From positions 7,134,965 through 7,198,964 of the forward strand of contig NC_092459.1 of assembly GCF_047495875.1 (NCBI RefSeq): a DNA stretch of 64,000 nucleotides. Reading direction: 5' to 3'. Source of the DNA: Pithys albifrons albifrons. Taxonomy: Eukaryota > Chordata > Aves > Passeriformes > Thamnophilidae. Positions 26,501 through 39,900 of this stretch are shown here, in pieces. Below the pieces are notes generated by a model, which had not been told where the DNA came from, did not search any database, and saw only the letters and a list, made by a program, of their open reading frames with translations. Every line of letters begins with the position of its first letter. The stretch's first letter is position 1. A program made the translations under genes and the position numbers.

Positions 26501-29500
26501 GACCAACTCACAATAAATGGCAAGGAGCCATTTTTAATACTTTACATGCCAGAAAAGTAAGGCTTGGACATTTGGTGTCCAGTCTTACCTCAGTAAATAC
26601 CCTCAATATTATGCAGGACTGCAGTTTTCAATGATATTTGTAGTTGCCATTGTTTTTATTATGTGTTATGTTGAATATTTGAATGACTTGCATATTGGGG
26701 CGTCAATAATTGCCTATTGATTAATAATACCTTTTAATATATGCTTTGTATTTAAAAGCCCACTTCTGCGTGGATGATTTATCATGCTTACCTTTACCTT
26801 TCTAAAAGCATTTAGTGAAAGCTAGTCATGAGAGTTTCTTCTCTGGTTAGGAGAGAGAGCCATCACCATGAGCTAATTCATAAGTCTGTATGACAGATGG
26901 GTAGAGTTATGTTCCAAAGATGTCTTTCCATTAATTATGGAATTAATTAATAAGGAATTACTTAATGTAGTCTGTGTGGCTTTTTAATCATTAGCTAGGT
27001 GACATAAATTCTGCTCTATCAGTGGGATTCTTTTCCATTGGATTGTCGAGACAATGACTGCTCTAGTTGCCCTGCTTTTTTGCAGTGTCGAGCCCATATT
27101 CTTTTTCCTGAAAGATTTTCTGTGCACTTACATTATTGCATGTTTCTTTTTCTACAGCCAACATCTTGTACATGGCAAGCCAAGAAATGATGAAGGTGGT
27201 GGAGAGAGACAGTACAACCATAAAGCAAAATTTAAAGAAGGTAACTATTTAATCCTCAGAGTTTTCACAGGAAGTCCACATGCATGAGGAGATGTTACAT
27301 CCAGTTATATTTGTGCAAAACCAGAATTTCTGCTGGCTTGGTTCTGCCTTTTTGGCAGTGTCATTCCATTTACTTTGGAGAAGCCATTAAAGGGGTCACT
27401 GGTCCTTAAAATGTCTTGATTGACACCTTTGTAATTGTAGCCTTCACTGCTATCAGGTGTATCAACTCATGTTTTCCTTTGTGGAGGAGAAACAGCCTGT
27501 GGTCTGGCTGAGCCTGAGATGTGAATCCCAGTGAGGCCTGGGTGCTTATCAGACAGGCAGATGGACAGCCAGGAAATGAGTGTAGGCTGATGGACCAAAT
27601 CCTTTGACTTTGCTGCTGAACAGGTCGAGAAGAACATGCACCATCTCTGTTGTGGGGTGTCAGTTAATAACATGGGCGTCTGCAGGCTCAGTTTTAACAT
27701 GGCATCAAAAGATAATAGAGAGGAGTCAGTAAAATTATGGCTCCACACTTTCAACCACTGGACTGCAGAGTAAGAAAAATTTCTCTGTGGCTGGAGCTAC
27801 TGCTCTACAGGTAAATTAATTTGTTTCAGGGATCTTTGTCCTACACTGAGCTTTCTTGTCTGTATTGGTTTATTGTTGTAAGAAATTTTGTAAAGTTTTT
27901 GTCTTGGACTGATAGCATTTTCCCAGGCACTTCCTAGGCATGGTTCAGGGGTTGGCATACACCAGGAACTGTTCCTAATTGGAGTTCTGATGTGGTCACC
28001 CTGTTTTGGAGGCTGAGATAATTTAATAGCCTGGCCACGGTCAGACAATTCTAGATGGCTTATGAGCCAGAAAACTGTCACATCTAATAAATTTTTATTG
28101 GGGTATCCTCTGGGTGAGTAGATAATCAGTATAACATTTTATTCTACTTTGTGCCCTTCCTTTGCTCCATTTTTTTGTATCATTCCTGTCTTTTTGTGGG
28201 AAGAATGATTCCATGACTTTGCACTGGCAGATATTTTCCTCAGAGAATGGAATTTTCTAGGACAGAGGTCCTAGATCTCTGTAAAATTACTTTATGCCTT
28301 TTAAATAGATATGGTACAAAGTTTATTTCATAAATCAGTGTTTCTTTTTTGGCTAAAAATAGATTTTTTATTTTTTCCTTTATTTATCCCATTTGCCTTC
28401 TCTGCACTTTGAAAGGAGTGTTCATATTTTAAAGGAGTTGAAATAGCACATGTGAACAAAGATCCCTGCACTGCACCTGGCACGCCTGGGCTTTCGCATT
28501 TTTACTGCAGAGCACTCAAAGTTCTCCTGCGTTTCATGGGGAATCTCAGTGAAAAGACTGGAGGGCTGATCTTTCAGTCTGCAAATAGTCCCATTGTCTT
28601 AAACAAAAGTTTTCATGGCTGGATCCAAAGCCCCATGAATTGAAAGAGAATGGTTGATTTTACTGACTGAATCAGTGAGTGCCAGGGAGCTGGAGGGTCT
28701 GCCTGTTCCCTGAGGGAAAGGGAGCCCTGAGCCAAGAGTGACCCCACACAGGCAGTGCCCTCACCAAGCAGGATCCAGTCCCACAGCACCTGAGCATAGC
28801 ATGGAAACAGGTTCCTTTGACTGTCCCAGACAAGGCAAACCAATGAACCAGGATCAGCATCCCTCCAGAGAATCCAGTCAGAAGCAAAAGGGGACAGGGC
28901 CAGAGACGAATGGAGACAAAGCTACAGTGTGGGTCCAAAGTCCATCCAGGAGGGCTTGCTAAAGTTACGACGGAAGACCAGCTGCAAGGTGGGAGCCATC
29001 CAGGCAGCAACAAACTGTGTACAATGTGCATCTGATGTCAATCTGTGACACAGGCTGGAGACTGGTGCTCTGCAACGTAGCCTTGAGAGGCAGAGACTAA
29101 AGGTGAAGGGCAGAGCTGGATACTCTGCAGCAGAGGCAGGGAGTGTGGGTCAAGTGCCAGGCGAGGTTGGAAAGGTTGTTAGTGCCTCGAAGCCAAGGGT
29201 GAGATTGCAGGTCACCCTGTTAGGCAGGGTGCAAAGGCAAAGAGTGTGCAGAAGCAGGACTCCAGATACTTGTGGAAATGTAAATCACAAGCACACATGC
29301 TTGAGAGTTAAGCATAAAAGCTTCATTGGGTGGGGATGGTAGCGATGACAATCCACTGCAGCTCCAGTGACTTCAGGTGGTCTATCAGATGCTGCACATT
29401 ACAAAAAATCCTGATTTCTTGTGCTGTATGAAGGCCCATAGCCAGCAGTAAGAGTTTGCAGGTGTCCTAGTCTGCTCCATCTGTGCTTTTGTTGACTCTG

Positions 29501-30863
29501 TGAATCTAAGCATGGCCTTGGCAGCCCAAAGCTGTTTTAAACCTGTGTTAACTTTCTTTTATTGATTCTTCTATGTCCTCATACTTTTAAAGTGGCAAAC
29601 ATACTCAAGAAAACAAAAAGCTGAAGCAAGCTTCTAAGAGTTGGCAAACTGAAGAAGAAGCGAGTCTAAAAATGAAGTTAAATGCTTCTTTTTTCATCTC
29701 CTAGTAATTTCTGGGAATGTAAGAATTAAGGGAAAAATTTTGAGTTGGCATCATGTTAAATTTGAAGAGTATTGACAATAAAAATGGGCTTAACTTATAA
29801 AGGTTGGAAGTTTATAAAAACAGGAACTATAGTCCAAGTTGCTATAGAACTGGCAAGCTGTTACTTCAAAAAAATTTATACTGTTTAGTAGTCACTGTGA
29901 TCATATGCTAAAAGCCAATCTTAACACCTGACTTTGCCAGCTGCTGTGGAATAGAAAAGTTATTTCTGGATCTTATTTGCATTCTGTGATCTGAAGAAGA
30001 AAGAAGAAGAGACACTGAATTATTCCAATCTTTCTATGCCCAGGTTGAACTATAATTATTACTAGTTAGGGGCCAGGAGAAATTTTATCATCAGACCCCA
30101 GATTCTTAGTTGAACAATGCTAATTGCTTGGATTTATGTTGAAAGAATGGGAGCTGGAATATTGTTTGGGTAATGAAGTGAGGTTTTTCACTTAGGATCT
30201 TCTAAAGTCAGAAGTTGTTCACTTTAAATAGCAGTGGAACTGTATGAGGAAGATGGACACCTGTCCTAACAAAGTAATAAATGATAAAGCCTTTAAAATA
30301 TTGACTGTAAAACTATTTGTCTGGATCAAGCATTATATGAAGGTACAGGAATTTGAGCTTCTTATTTCAATGACACAGGGGTTGCAATAAACCACAAAAT
30401 CCCAAGAAATAAGGTAGGGGATACTGATACAAGATTTCTTCAGCTTTGGTGGTTAATTATTAGCCATTAGATTGTGTGTAAGGAAGCTGAGCTATGTTCT
30501 TTCACTGTAATAACACCAACTCCCTTTCCTAACAGAAACTGGAGGCAAAGATACTACTGAACTAGAGGAAGTTTATTGTAATTCCTGCACAAAAGGAAGT
30601 GGGTGTAATTCTGTATTCTTAAAAGATGGATCAGCACTGAGCATCACTGAGCTTTTACAAATAGAATTTTAAAAAAATTAAAAGGAACAGGAAAATGGAT
30701 ATGCTGGGCATTCACTAGCATGCCTGGAATGGACAATGATATCTCCTTATGGAGACTCTCTACAGAACTTAACTTTTTATGTCTGCATCATGCCCCACTC
30801 GTTGCTCTATTTGATGACTTAGCCTTATTGACTTTTTTTCTGTCAAATAATCTTTTAAACCTG

Positions 30864-30902
<39 letters not shown>

Positions 30903-33900
30903 ATCCTTGCATAAATCAGGAAGATGCAGCATGAAAGGGTAAAACTACATGCTTACAGAGGGAAGTCTCTTAAAAAATCACCCCTCAGATTTTTTATGGA
31001 TTGAGATATATCTGGTTCATTACTTCATGTGTAATACACAGTAGGCCTATTTTGAAGTGTAGGATCTGTTCCAAGGTCCATCTAAATCAACAGAAGGACT
31101 TCTACAGATTTCAGAAATTCTTGAATCAGTGAGTTTTGTGTAGTGATTCATAATTTCTTAAGACCATAAACCATCTGAAAATCATGATCCTTTGATTAGC
31201 ATGTTAAACCAAAAAAGGTTTATATGCTCCTTGAGTTTAGTTTTCCCAGTGATTTGGTGTAAGTTACATTGATTACATAAGGAAAAAAGACAGGAAACAT
31301 CTGAAGGAGAGATAAAAAGATGAAAAAAAAGCCCTGTTATCTGAGACGAAATGTATAAACTGGAAGATTATGGGCACATTAACCTGATTTCACTCAGATT
31401 GTGGAAGTCTGTATGGTCAGTGGCTTATAACTACCCCTAGGTAGATGGTTAGGTGGGAAAAACATTCACTTTTTTAAAAATTAAATTAATGTTTACTATT
31501 TCATGCTTATTTCAATGGTGTATTTAGAATTTGAAGTAGTGTAAATTTATATCACATCCATCATTCCAAAGAAAATGTCTTCTCCAAGAGTATCAACTAA
31601 ACAGTGACATGCAGAGATTTAGAATAAAAGCTGAAGAATGAAGTATTTCCTTTCCACAGAGAAGTGCTAGGTTTTTCTTTTGAAAAATTGTCTTTGCTAG
31701 GGAATTTTTTTTAAAACTGAGCAACCAAGAACTATTTTGACCCCTAAGGCAGCTATTCAGATGTTGCCCAGTGTTTTTTTTTGAACCTCTGCAGACATCC
31801 ACGGTGGTTTATTAATTATTCCCAGTGAGAGGAGCATGATCTGAAGATACGTGCTTAAAAGAATACTACAAATACTTCGCCTGCCCACACTCTGAGTGAG
31901 GTGCTTGCCGACATTTGTGAAAAACCTTCCAAACACTCTTTCTGAAAAGGTGCAAAGTGCTCTCTGGAGCCAAGAACACTGCTTTTTTTGTCTGGTCTCA
32001 CATCCTTTTTGGCCTGTCCTCCCTGGAGGTGCAGAGTTGAAGCCAGGGAAGCTGCACATGTGCTTGGGGATTTAGGTGCCTGTGTTAATTAACCACAAGA
32101 ACAACCTTCTCTTTGAAGCACCTACAATGCCTAATCAGGGGTCAGCAGATTCTCTCCTTCGTGGAAAAGGATCCCAGTGACCATTTATTCTAGTTCAGTG
32201 TACCACAATGTACTCAGCTGTGATAGTTCACTTATGTAACTGAGCTCCCATTACCACCGTTCATGCTGTGTGGTGTGCTAGGAAAGAAGTGGTGATGTGG
32301 ATTTCTGAAATTTTTCAAGAGGGTATAAGATGTGCTGTACACAATAAGCATAGACAGAAATACTTCCCCATCCTTCTGCAGAATATTTAAAAGTTACCAC
32401 CAACCCCTTACTACTCCTTAACTGCTTACCTCCTGCTTTGCATGGCAGTGGACAACACTGCTCTTTACTGCCAGGTGCTGATCCTGCTGTTGCAAGAGAG
32501 TATGACAGATTGACCTTAGATAAAGTCCCACTGAATGTAGGCAGTGTCAGGCTGACATTCAAAGGAAAATACTGTTTGCAGTAAATACAGTTGGAAGAAT
32601 CTGGCCCTGTAAATAATATTGCTTAAATAGTGGTTTCTTGTCTGTTTGTTTTTATTTTGGTATTTATACAGACTTGAATTCTGAAATATTCATGTTCCTG
32701 ACACATCTAAATATATACCCTTGAAATGCTTTTAAGTCTTTAGAGTAACATAGATAATATAAATAAGTTAATCACCCTGATTTGTTGATAAATCCTGTGC
32801 ATCCTTTTTAAAAGCACAGTTTTACTTTGCATTGAGTTTGACCGATCATTATCTGTGAGAAAGTGGAAATAAAAGTGGCCTCACATAATCTCATGGGTCT
32901 ATGTGTGGAGCAGCCAGTAGCATTGCTAACAAACTGCAGCAGAGTTAAAGAGAAGCCCTTTTCCTTTCACCAGTTTACCAAGTTTCAACACTGACAAAGG
33001 CATGAAAACAGTAGGTAGGACACTGTGCCTGACCCCAGGGAGAGGATTAATACACATTGAATCACATGCAAAGTACCCACTACATTGGGACATGTCTCGA
33101 GGTTTGCATCTTAATTTCTCCAAGACTAAAATGTTTCTTCACCCCCTTTACAGACAGGAAAGTTAGTTTTGTTTATTATTTATGTTCATTTACCAAAACT
33201 GACCACTATTCTTCTGTTAAGTAAAATCACCACAAATACTTGGACTGCCCATTACACCTTTACTACAAGCCCTGCAGTTTGGTAAAAAGAACATTGTGTA
33301 CCCCAGATAGTCAACTACCTCTTCTCTTAACAGTCCAACTGAAAATGTTTGGGTTTGCACTGCCCTTGGAGGGAGAGCTGTGAAAAACCAGTTCTGGTAA
33401 AATAAGCTGAGAAGAAAGTTCCCAAAACTTTGCCATCAAACTGGATGGTCTTAGCGAGGATGGTGAGGGGAGAGAGATGGTGTCTCAGAAAGCCATATCC
33501 CAAAGCATTTAGGGCTTCTAGGGCAATGCCAGCTCTTTGAATTCCCAGAAACTGATGAGTAAAGCCAAAGTACAACAGAAGCAAATCCAAAAAAACAGTA
33601 TGTCCCAAATCAGTCTGTTCCCATGTCGTTTATCCTATTCTTTTAGCAGGATAAGGTGGAGACACTTTCATCATTCCAGAGAAGCTAAGTCATTTTCTAT
33701 AAACCCTGATTGAAACTAAAATTAATTCCGGTCTAATGCCTTTTAAACTAGTTTTCATCCAAGAACAAATGAAGCTGTTCGCTGGTTACTGTTGAGAGAT
33801 GTCACCCAGAGAGAAGCTGCTGTGGCAACCAATGAATGCCTGTGGGAGTAATGCTGATAAAATGTCAGTGTATGAGAGACAAGGATTTCATCAAGGACAC

Positions 33901-36900
33901 TGCTGCAGTCTGGCTATTGCACGTGTGCCGCTCGTGTATATCCAGAGATCAGACCTTCGCTCTTTGCCATCAGCTGGAGTGGTGCCTGCCCATGTAATAA
34001 GATCCTAAAGTTGTTATAACATGTAACAAATTCCAGAGAGATAGAGGAAACTCAGTATTTTTTAACTTTTTGGATTTTTCAGTGCTGTCCTATGACAGTT
34101 ATAGAAGAGGCATAAAAGAAATCTCTGTAATTTATACTTTTGCGAACTGTCATACATACTGTAACAAGTGCCAGTGGAGTCAACTGCAGGAAATCTTTAT
34201 TATTTTCTTAGAAACTTTTTAAAATGTAAACATCCTGTTGATACAAATCTCAGACTCTTCTGATGTTTACTTAGTAGCTGCCATCATTGTGCAGTGTCAG
34301 AGTACACGTACCACATTACAGGGTACAAGGCTGACGGAGCCCTTTTTGGACTTGTGTTTTATTTTATATAAGCTAAGGCTGAAAATACTCCTGAGCCATT
34401 TAATGGTAAATCAACTTAAAAGAATAATGCTCTTATTTTAAAACTATTTGAAATTCAGAAATTGCTTAATTATTTCAAACACTGTATTGAAATGGCCAGC
34501 AAAGAGAGCCCACATCCCCTTTACGCTGCCCTCATCAGGTCCTGAAAGAGGACATGTCTTAGTCACTCACAGCAAGCAGGATATTGCATCAGGAATCATA
34601 AAGTCTTTCTCATGTCCAGTGCAAGCTGCCATTTCCCTTCTGAGTCAGGAGTACCTGGAAGCCTCAGTATTCAATATTGGAAAAGAATAAAAATAATCCT
34701 CTCGCCCTCATGGCAGAAAAGTTTGCAAATATTGAAAAGCTTAAGCCCAGAAGAAAAAATAGAAAGAACCTTCTATTTATTGTTTTGCAAATCTGTTTAT
34801 TTTTAAGCTAGTCTCATTATTTTGGTGGCCTGACTCACCATTTCTGAATGCTTAGATTGGCAGCAGCTTTCCATGGCTGGTGCAGTGGTTGTGCTGACTC
34901 AGGATGTCTTTACAGCCATGCACCGTCCACAGGAAAATATGCACTTTACAGATCTATGCAAACCATACAGTGCATGCCAGTATTCCTTGCAATTGATGGA
35001 GATCCCATGTGCCTCTGGTTACACATGGTTCATTAATTATATCTTCCTGCAATAGCAATAGCAAAGCTCCTGATGTGAAAATGAAGATGAGAAGATTTGG
35101 ATTCTAGAAACCTTTGTTTAATAATGTCTAAAATTATTCTGTCAATAAATTAGGAAATTAGGTGACATTCTAAAGTCTGTATATTTCATGTCTGTGTGTG
35201 ACACAGGTGAAGAGCAGAGGCCCTTTGTCATTCAACTCCACAAACAGCAGTCAGGTAGCTGTCAGGTTTCATAGGACCTGTACCAACATTTGGATCACTG
35301 AAAATCTACACCTTAATTGAAATCCTCCTCTTTCCTATAATCTATTAATAAGGAAGGATTTTGAAAACAATTCTGAATTCTTTGGGAATTTTGCAGTTGA
35401 GAAACACTTAGGTTAAAGTTTAAGTGTGCAGGCATAGGCACCAGCATCTGTACATGAAATAACCAACAAAATAACTGCAGCATCAAATCAAGCCCCCAAA
35501 GTGTCCTGTTTTAAAATTGTTCATAGTTAGTTTGTTATAATGTACCCAAACTTTAGTGGCATATATGACACAAGTGTCTGTCCTACCTTGAATATTTTTA
35601 TTTCAGTCCAAAGGATTCTACAATGTCTATGAAAAAGGCTCAGGGGAAATGCATTGTCTTCTCATGTTAACAGTTCCTGACTTGGAGAAGGAAGCTTTTC
35701 ATTCCAGTGTAGGGGAGACACAGTGCTGATCTAGTGTAGAGGGGAATTAGTGAGTGAGGCAAACAGAGAGGAGAGGGAGGCAGAAAGAACCAAAGGCTCT
35801 CTTTGTCTGGCCAAAGGAAGGCTTCTGGTGCTCTGTGAGGCAGTAGATTGGAGCTACCCAAGCAAGACTGGCATATGAGACACACAAGCTGCCTGTAGCA
35901 GCAGTGGAGACTAAACAGGATATCTGGCATTATCAGTCTTAAGTTGCATGAAGTTGTAGAACCATTTAGGCTGGAGAAGACCATTAAGATAACAAGTCTA
36001 ACTGTTAACCTAACATGACTAGATACTTAGGTAGGGGCATCTGAACTGTGCTTTATGAGTTCACTTGTAAGAATCTACAGATGCAGCAGGCATTAGAGGT
36101 GCAGGTGACCCCATCAGAGTCAACAGAAATCTGTTGGAGAAGTCAAAGTGGATTTGGCCTCTGGTTCAGTTTTGGGCCCTGTGGAATATCTGCATCTGGT
36201 TTTGCCAGAAAGCTCTGGGTCTCCTATAAAACCTCATACTTGCCAGTCTCATGCAGGTGAATCGGATATCTAGAGCATCTCACATGGCAGTAGATATCCA
36301 TACTGTGGCAGTTGAGTTCTTAGTGGAGCCTGAAGTGCAGCTTCACTCACCTTACAATAAATACGTGCTGTGTCAGCTGAATAACTTTCTAAGCACTGAT
36401 GCCTTTATGGAGCCTATCTTTTCTGTCTCTGGTGGAAATTAGGGTGCTTGGTGCACATGTAAACATCACAGTACAGGTACCTGTATTTAGATGTTTGTCT
36501 GCTGAACTGAACCTCACCCTGCCACTAAGAACAACTGATAGTCTGAGAGATGTTTGAGGAACAGCACTGGAAATAGAGGTTCTAGAAAAAGCAGCTAGGG
36601 TTAGAATTGAGACTCAGAATGGGGGGCAGAAACCAGAAGACTAAAATTTGGACTTTGCATGGCAAGAGTGTAGGACTAGAATAAGAAGCAAAGTAGAAAT
36701 TGGAAATGACAAAGTAAGGAGAATAGAGGTGAAATAACGAGCCAACGGGCATGTAGAGCAGCCTTCAGACTAGAAAAGGACAAGACAGAAGTCATACTTG
36801 GAAAAAATAAACAAATGACTGGACAGCAAGCCAGTGGTTGGTAAATATTCTGCTTGGAATGGAACTTCAATTTTCAAAATCTTATTGTTTCTGTTCTCAG

Positions 36901-39900
36901 CAAGTGCCATTGATTATGTTTGCCTTAAGAACAGGAGCAGCACAAAGGAAGAGAATTTGTAGAGATAAATGGTAGGTGGTCAGGACCTGGTGTTCCCAAT
37001 GTAGGCATCTCAGAGGGTTATTGTTTTAGCCAACAATTGTCTGGTCCCATGGACTAAATGTCGTTGGTGACTAGAGCTCACTAAGTTTGATCCTGAAGAG
37101 CATCTTTGCTTTAGTTTAGGTTGAAAGGAGTTCATACACTCTGAAACCTTTCCATGATGTGAACCACAGTATAGTAAATCTGGAAAAAATTGACATTTAC
37201 TTCAAAAACACACTATAGATTTTAACTAAATCTGTGCTGGACACCTCCAGTGTGACACCCAGCAGGAAAGGTTCCTCTGGCCGGAAGGTGACAGTGCTAC
37301 TTCTTTCAGTTACACTATGACTTTAAGGGACAGAGGCCTAAACCAGCAAATCTAGAGGTGCTGACACTGTTGGCAATACATGTAGTTGCCACATGTAAAA
37401 TTCCTGGGGTTTGGTTTATCTCTTCAAAGCCTAGTAGTCTGTATACACAAGCTTTGCTAAAACAGTTGGCATTGCACTACCAAGCATTTCACAGTTAGGG
37501 AGCACCGATCTGAATTCAGATGCCTTCTGTTTATGCATTCAGAGCTGGTCTCTCACTTTTCCCTTTTTCTCTTTCATTAAGGAAAGGAAGGAGACAGCAG
37601 GATTAAGAACTACCTCATCTGTGGCAGAAGGAGTAAAATGCTTGTTGAAAAAAACAGGGAACTATATGAAATGAAAGTGAATAACTTCATGATAAAGGCA
37701 TCTAAACTTCACATCCAAGAATGGGCTCTTGTTGAAGTCATTAATATTTTTCATAGGTGGCCATAGTTGTTCTCACTTTTCTGAGTATCTCATTAAAGAC
37801 CTTGGAATGTGTATTACAGGCAGATAGACAGTGTTTCAGAGCACTTGCAAGGGCTATCCAGGAGTGCTGTCCTTTGCGTATAGTCGATACTGTGTAATGC
37901 TACACACTCTGGAAAACGAGCTTGAGGTGTTTCAGACTACACTACATGCTCTCAAATTAATATATATAGTTTGACATTAATTTCTGTGCTTCCCACCTGC
38001 AGAATGGAGATCAAAATGGCCACTAAGGTGTTGCAAAACTGAATTAATAAACGTGAGCATGCAAATCTTGTAGTGGTGTGTGCCAGAGGAATGCAGAGCA
38101 TAAAGAAAATAAATTCTGTCTGTAAACCATGAAATATGTAGTAAATAAATCGTCAGACCACACACAGAATTTAAAGCAAAAAATACTATCAAAGAGCAGC
38201 TCATCAGCTGAACATCATCCTGTCAGTGGGTTGTATGAGTCAAGGATCCTTTGGATCATGCAGTGAAAGATTAAACCATAATGCAAATATAACCAGAGGC
38301 AAGCTAAGAGTGCACATAAATCTTCTATTTAGGCATTTCCAAATCTGTGAGTTCTCAAGTTTACAATCTCACCTGGAGAACAGCCCATTTCACGGTCCAT
38401 GCTGACTAAGCCAAGTATTTTATCCACCTTTGTAACTGTAAATGACTTTTCATCTTTGTCTTAATGATCATCTGATGAGACTCTGCAACTGGCCTTTCAA
38501 AAAATGTAATGATTTCAAGGACTACTCCATTAAATTGGAGTTGCTCCACTGCTTTTTTTCTCAGTTTCATAATCATTATTTTTGTATCTATTGGTAACAG
38601 AGCCCAGAGTTAAATGTAATTTGGTCAGATGGTTGGCTTCCAAAAGGCTTGAAACCAGCTGGCCATTTTACATTGGCTTTTTGAAGAACTTTTCCTAATG
38701 TGACATCCTGTGATTGATGAATCATAGGCAAGATCAAAAGAAAATTTCTGCTAAAGCAAATGACACACCTTGTTCCCAGCAATTAGTGAGTGACAAAGGA
38801 AGCCAATAATGTTTATTAGCTTGGGATACATAACTTGGGTTGGTGTCTGTGCGACTGAGGTACTGTGTTTTGGATACAGCAAATAGCCAGTAATGTACAA
38901 GATTTGGGTAAACTTCAACAAGAGAAAAGTTAGACAAAATCTTAACATTTCATAAAATGCAGTCTGGGCTCTTAGCCCACCTCTACCCCAGTGGGTCCAC
39001 TTATTTGTATTCTACATACAAAAATGATGGAATTGAAGACTTTTGTGATGAAAGGAAAACTTCTTGTCCCCTAATTTATGATAGCAATGCTCAATTTTTC
39101 ACTGAAGAACAGAAATGAAGTATGAAACAAATGAGAGTAATGGAATTGGGCCAAGCTGTGTGTGTGATGTGTTGAGCAATCAGCATCCTCTGGTACCTGC
39201 ATCCAAACATTTTAGTATGAAGAATGCTCATTATTAATCTTGTTCCTGTATAAGTTTTTACTCTCTCCTCACCAACCAGTTTCCCTTCATATACTTAATG
39301 GAAATTGAAAAACACAGCTATAGCATGCAAAGTTGAGATTCAAATGCAGGGAAATGGTGACTTGGGAACATGTGACATTTAGTGGTTCTAAGAGAGAGAA
39401 AAGACAGCTCACTGAATAGGATATTTGCCTGGAATTTATGACTTTTGCATTTAGGTGGGCCCTGTAGCAGCTGCTTCATGTATGTCATTGACCAAGGTTA
39501 TTTGGGCAAGATGAAAACAAAATGGAGTTTGGCAGAATTTTAGTTCCACATTGCAACCCAAAAGAAAGTTGCCTGTCAAACTCTGGGAGGTGCCTGTGCT
39601 CTGCATGGGCAGCACTTCACAAAGATGAGATAGAAAGTTGTGGTTGTCCATCCTGGAGAAGAGACTTTAGACCACGTTCCAGTACCTAAAGGGAACCTCT
39701 ATGAAAAATGGGGAGAAACTTTTTACCGGGGCCTGTTGTGATAGGATAAAGGGTGATGGTTTCAAACTGAAAGAGGATTGATTTAGACTAGATATAGGGA
39801 GGAAGGTTTTTTACAATGAGGGTGGTGAGATGCTGACACAGGTTGCCCAGAGAGGTGAAAATATTCAAGGTCATGTTGGACAGGGCTTTGAGCAACCAGA

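Larger units (their letters stand above)
2526..27157 (+). other. LDAH: Large LDAH intron (24.6 kb)
   Basis: GT-AG intron, mostly AT-rich with scattered short low-complexity runs. It holds antisense CR1s at 11475-11925 and 24580-25045, an (AT)9 run at 16858-16875, a solo LTR at 23190-23817 and a coding-like relic around 22850-26330. Candidate conserved stretches lie near 8530-8830, 21300-21520 and 26640-27000. The stretches 2526-8500, 12000-21290 and 21530-22840 show nothing I could assign. Confidence 0.75.
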
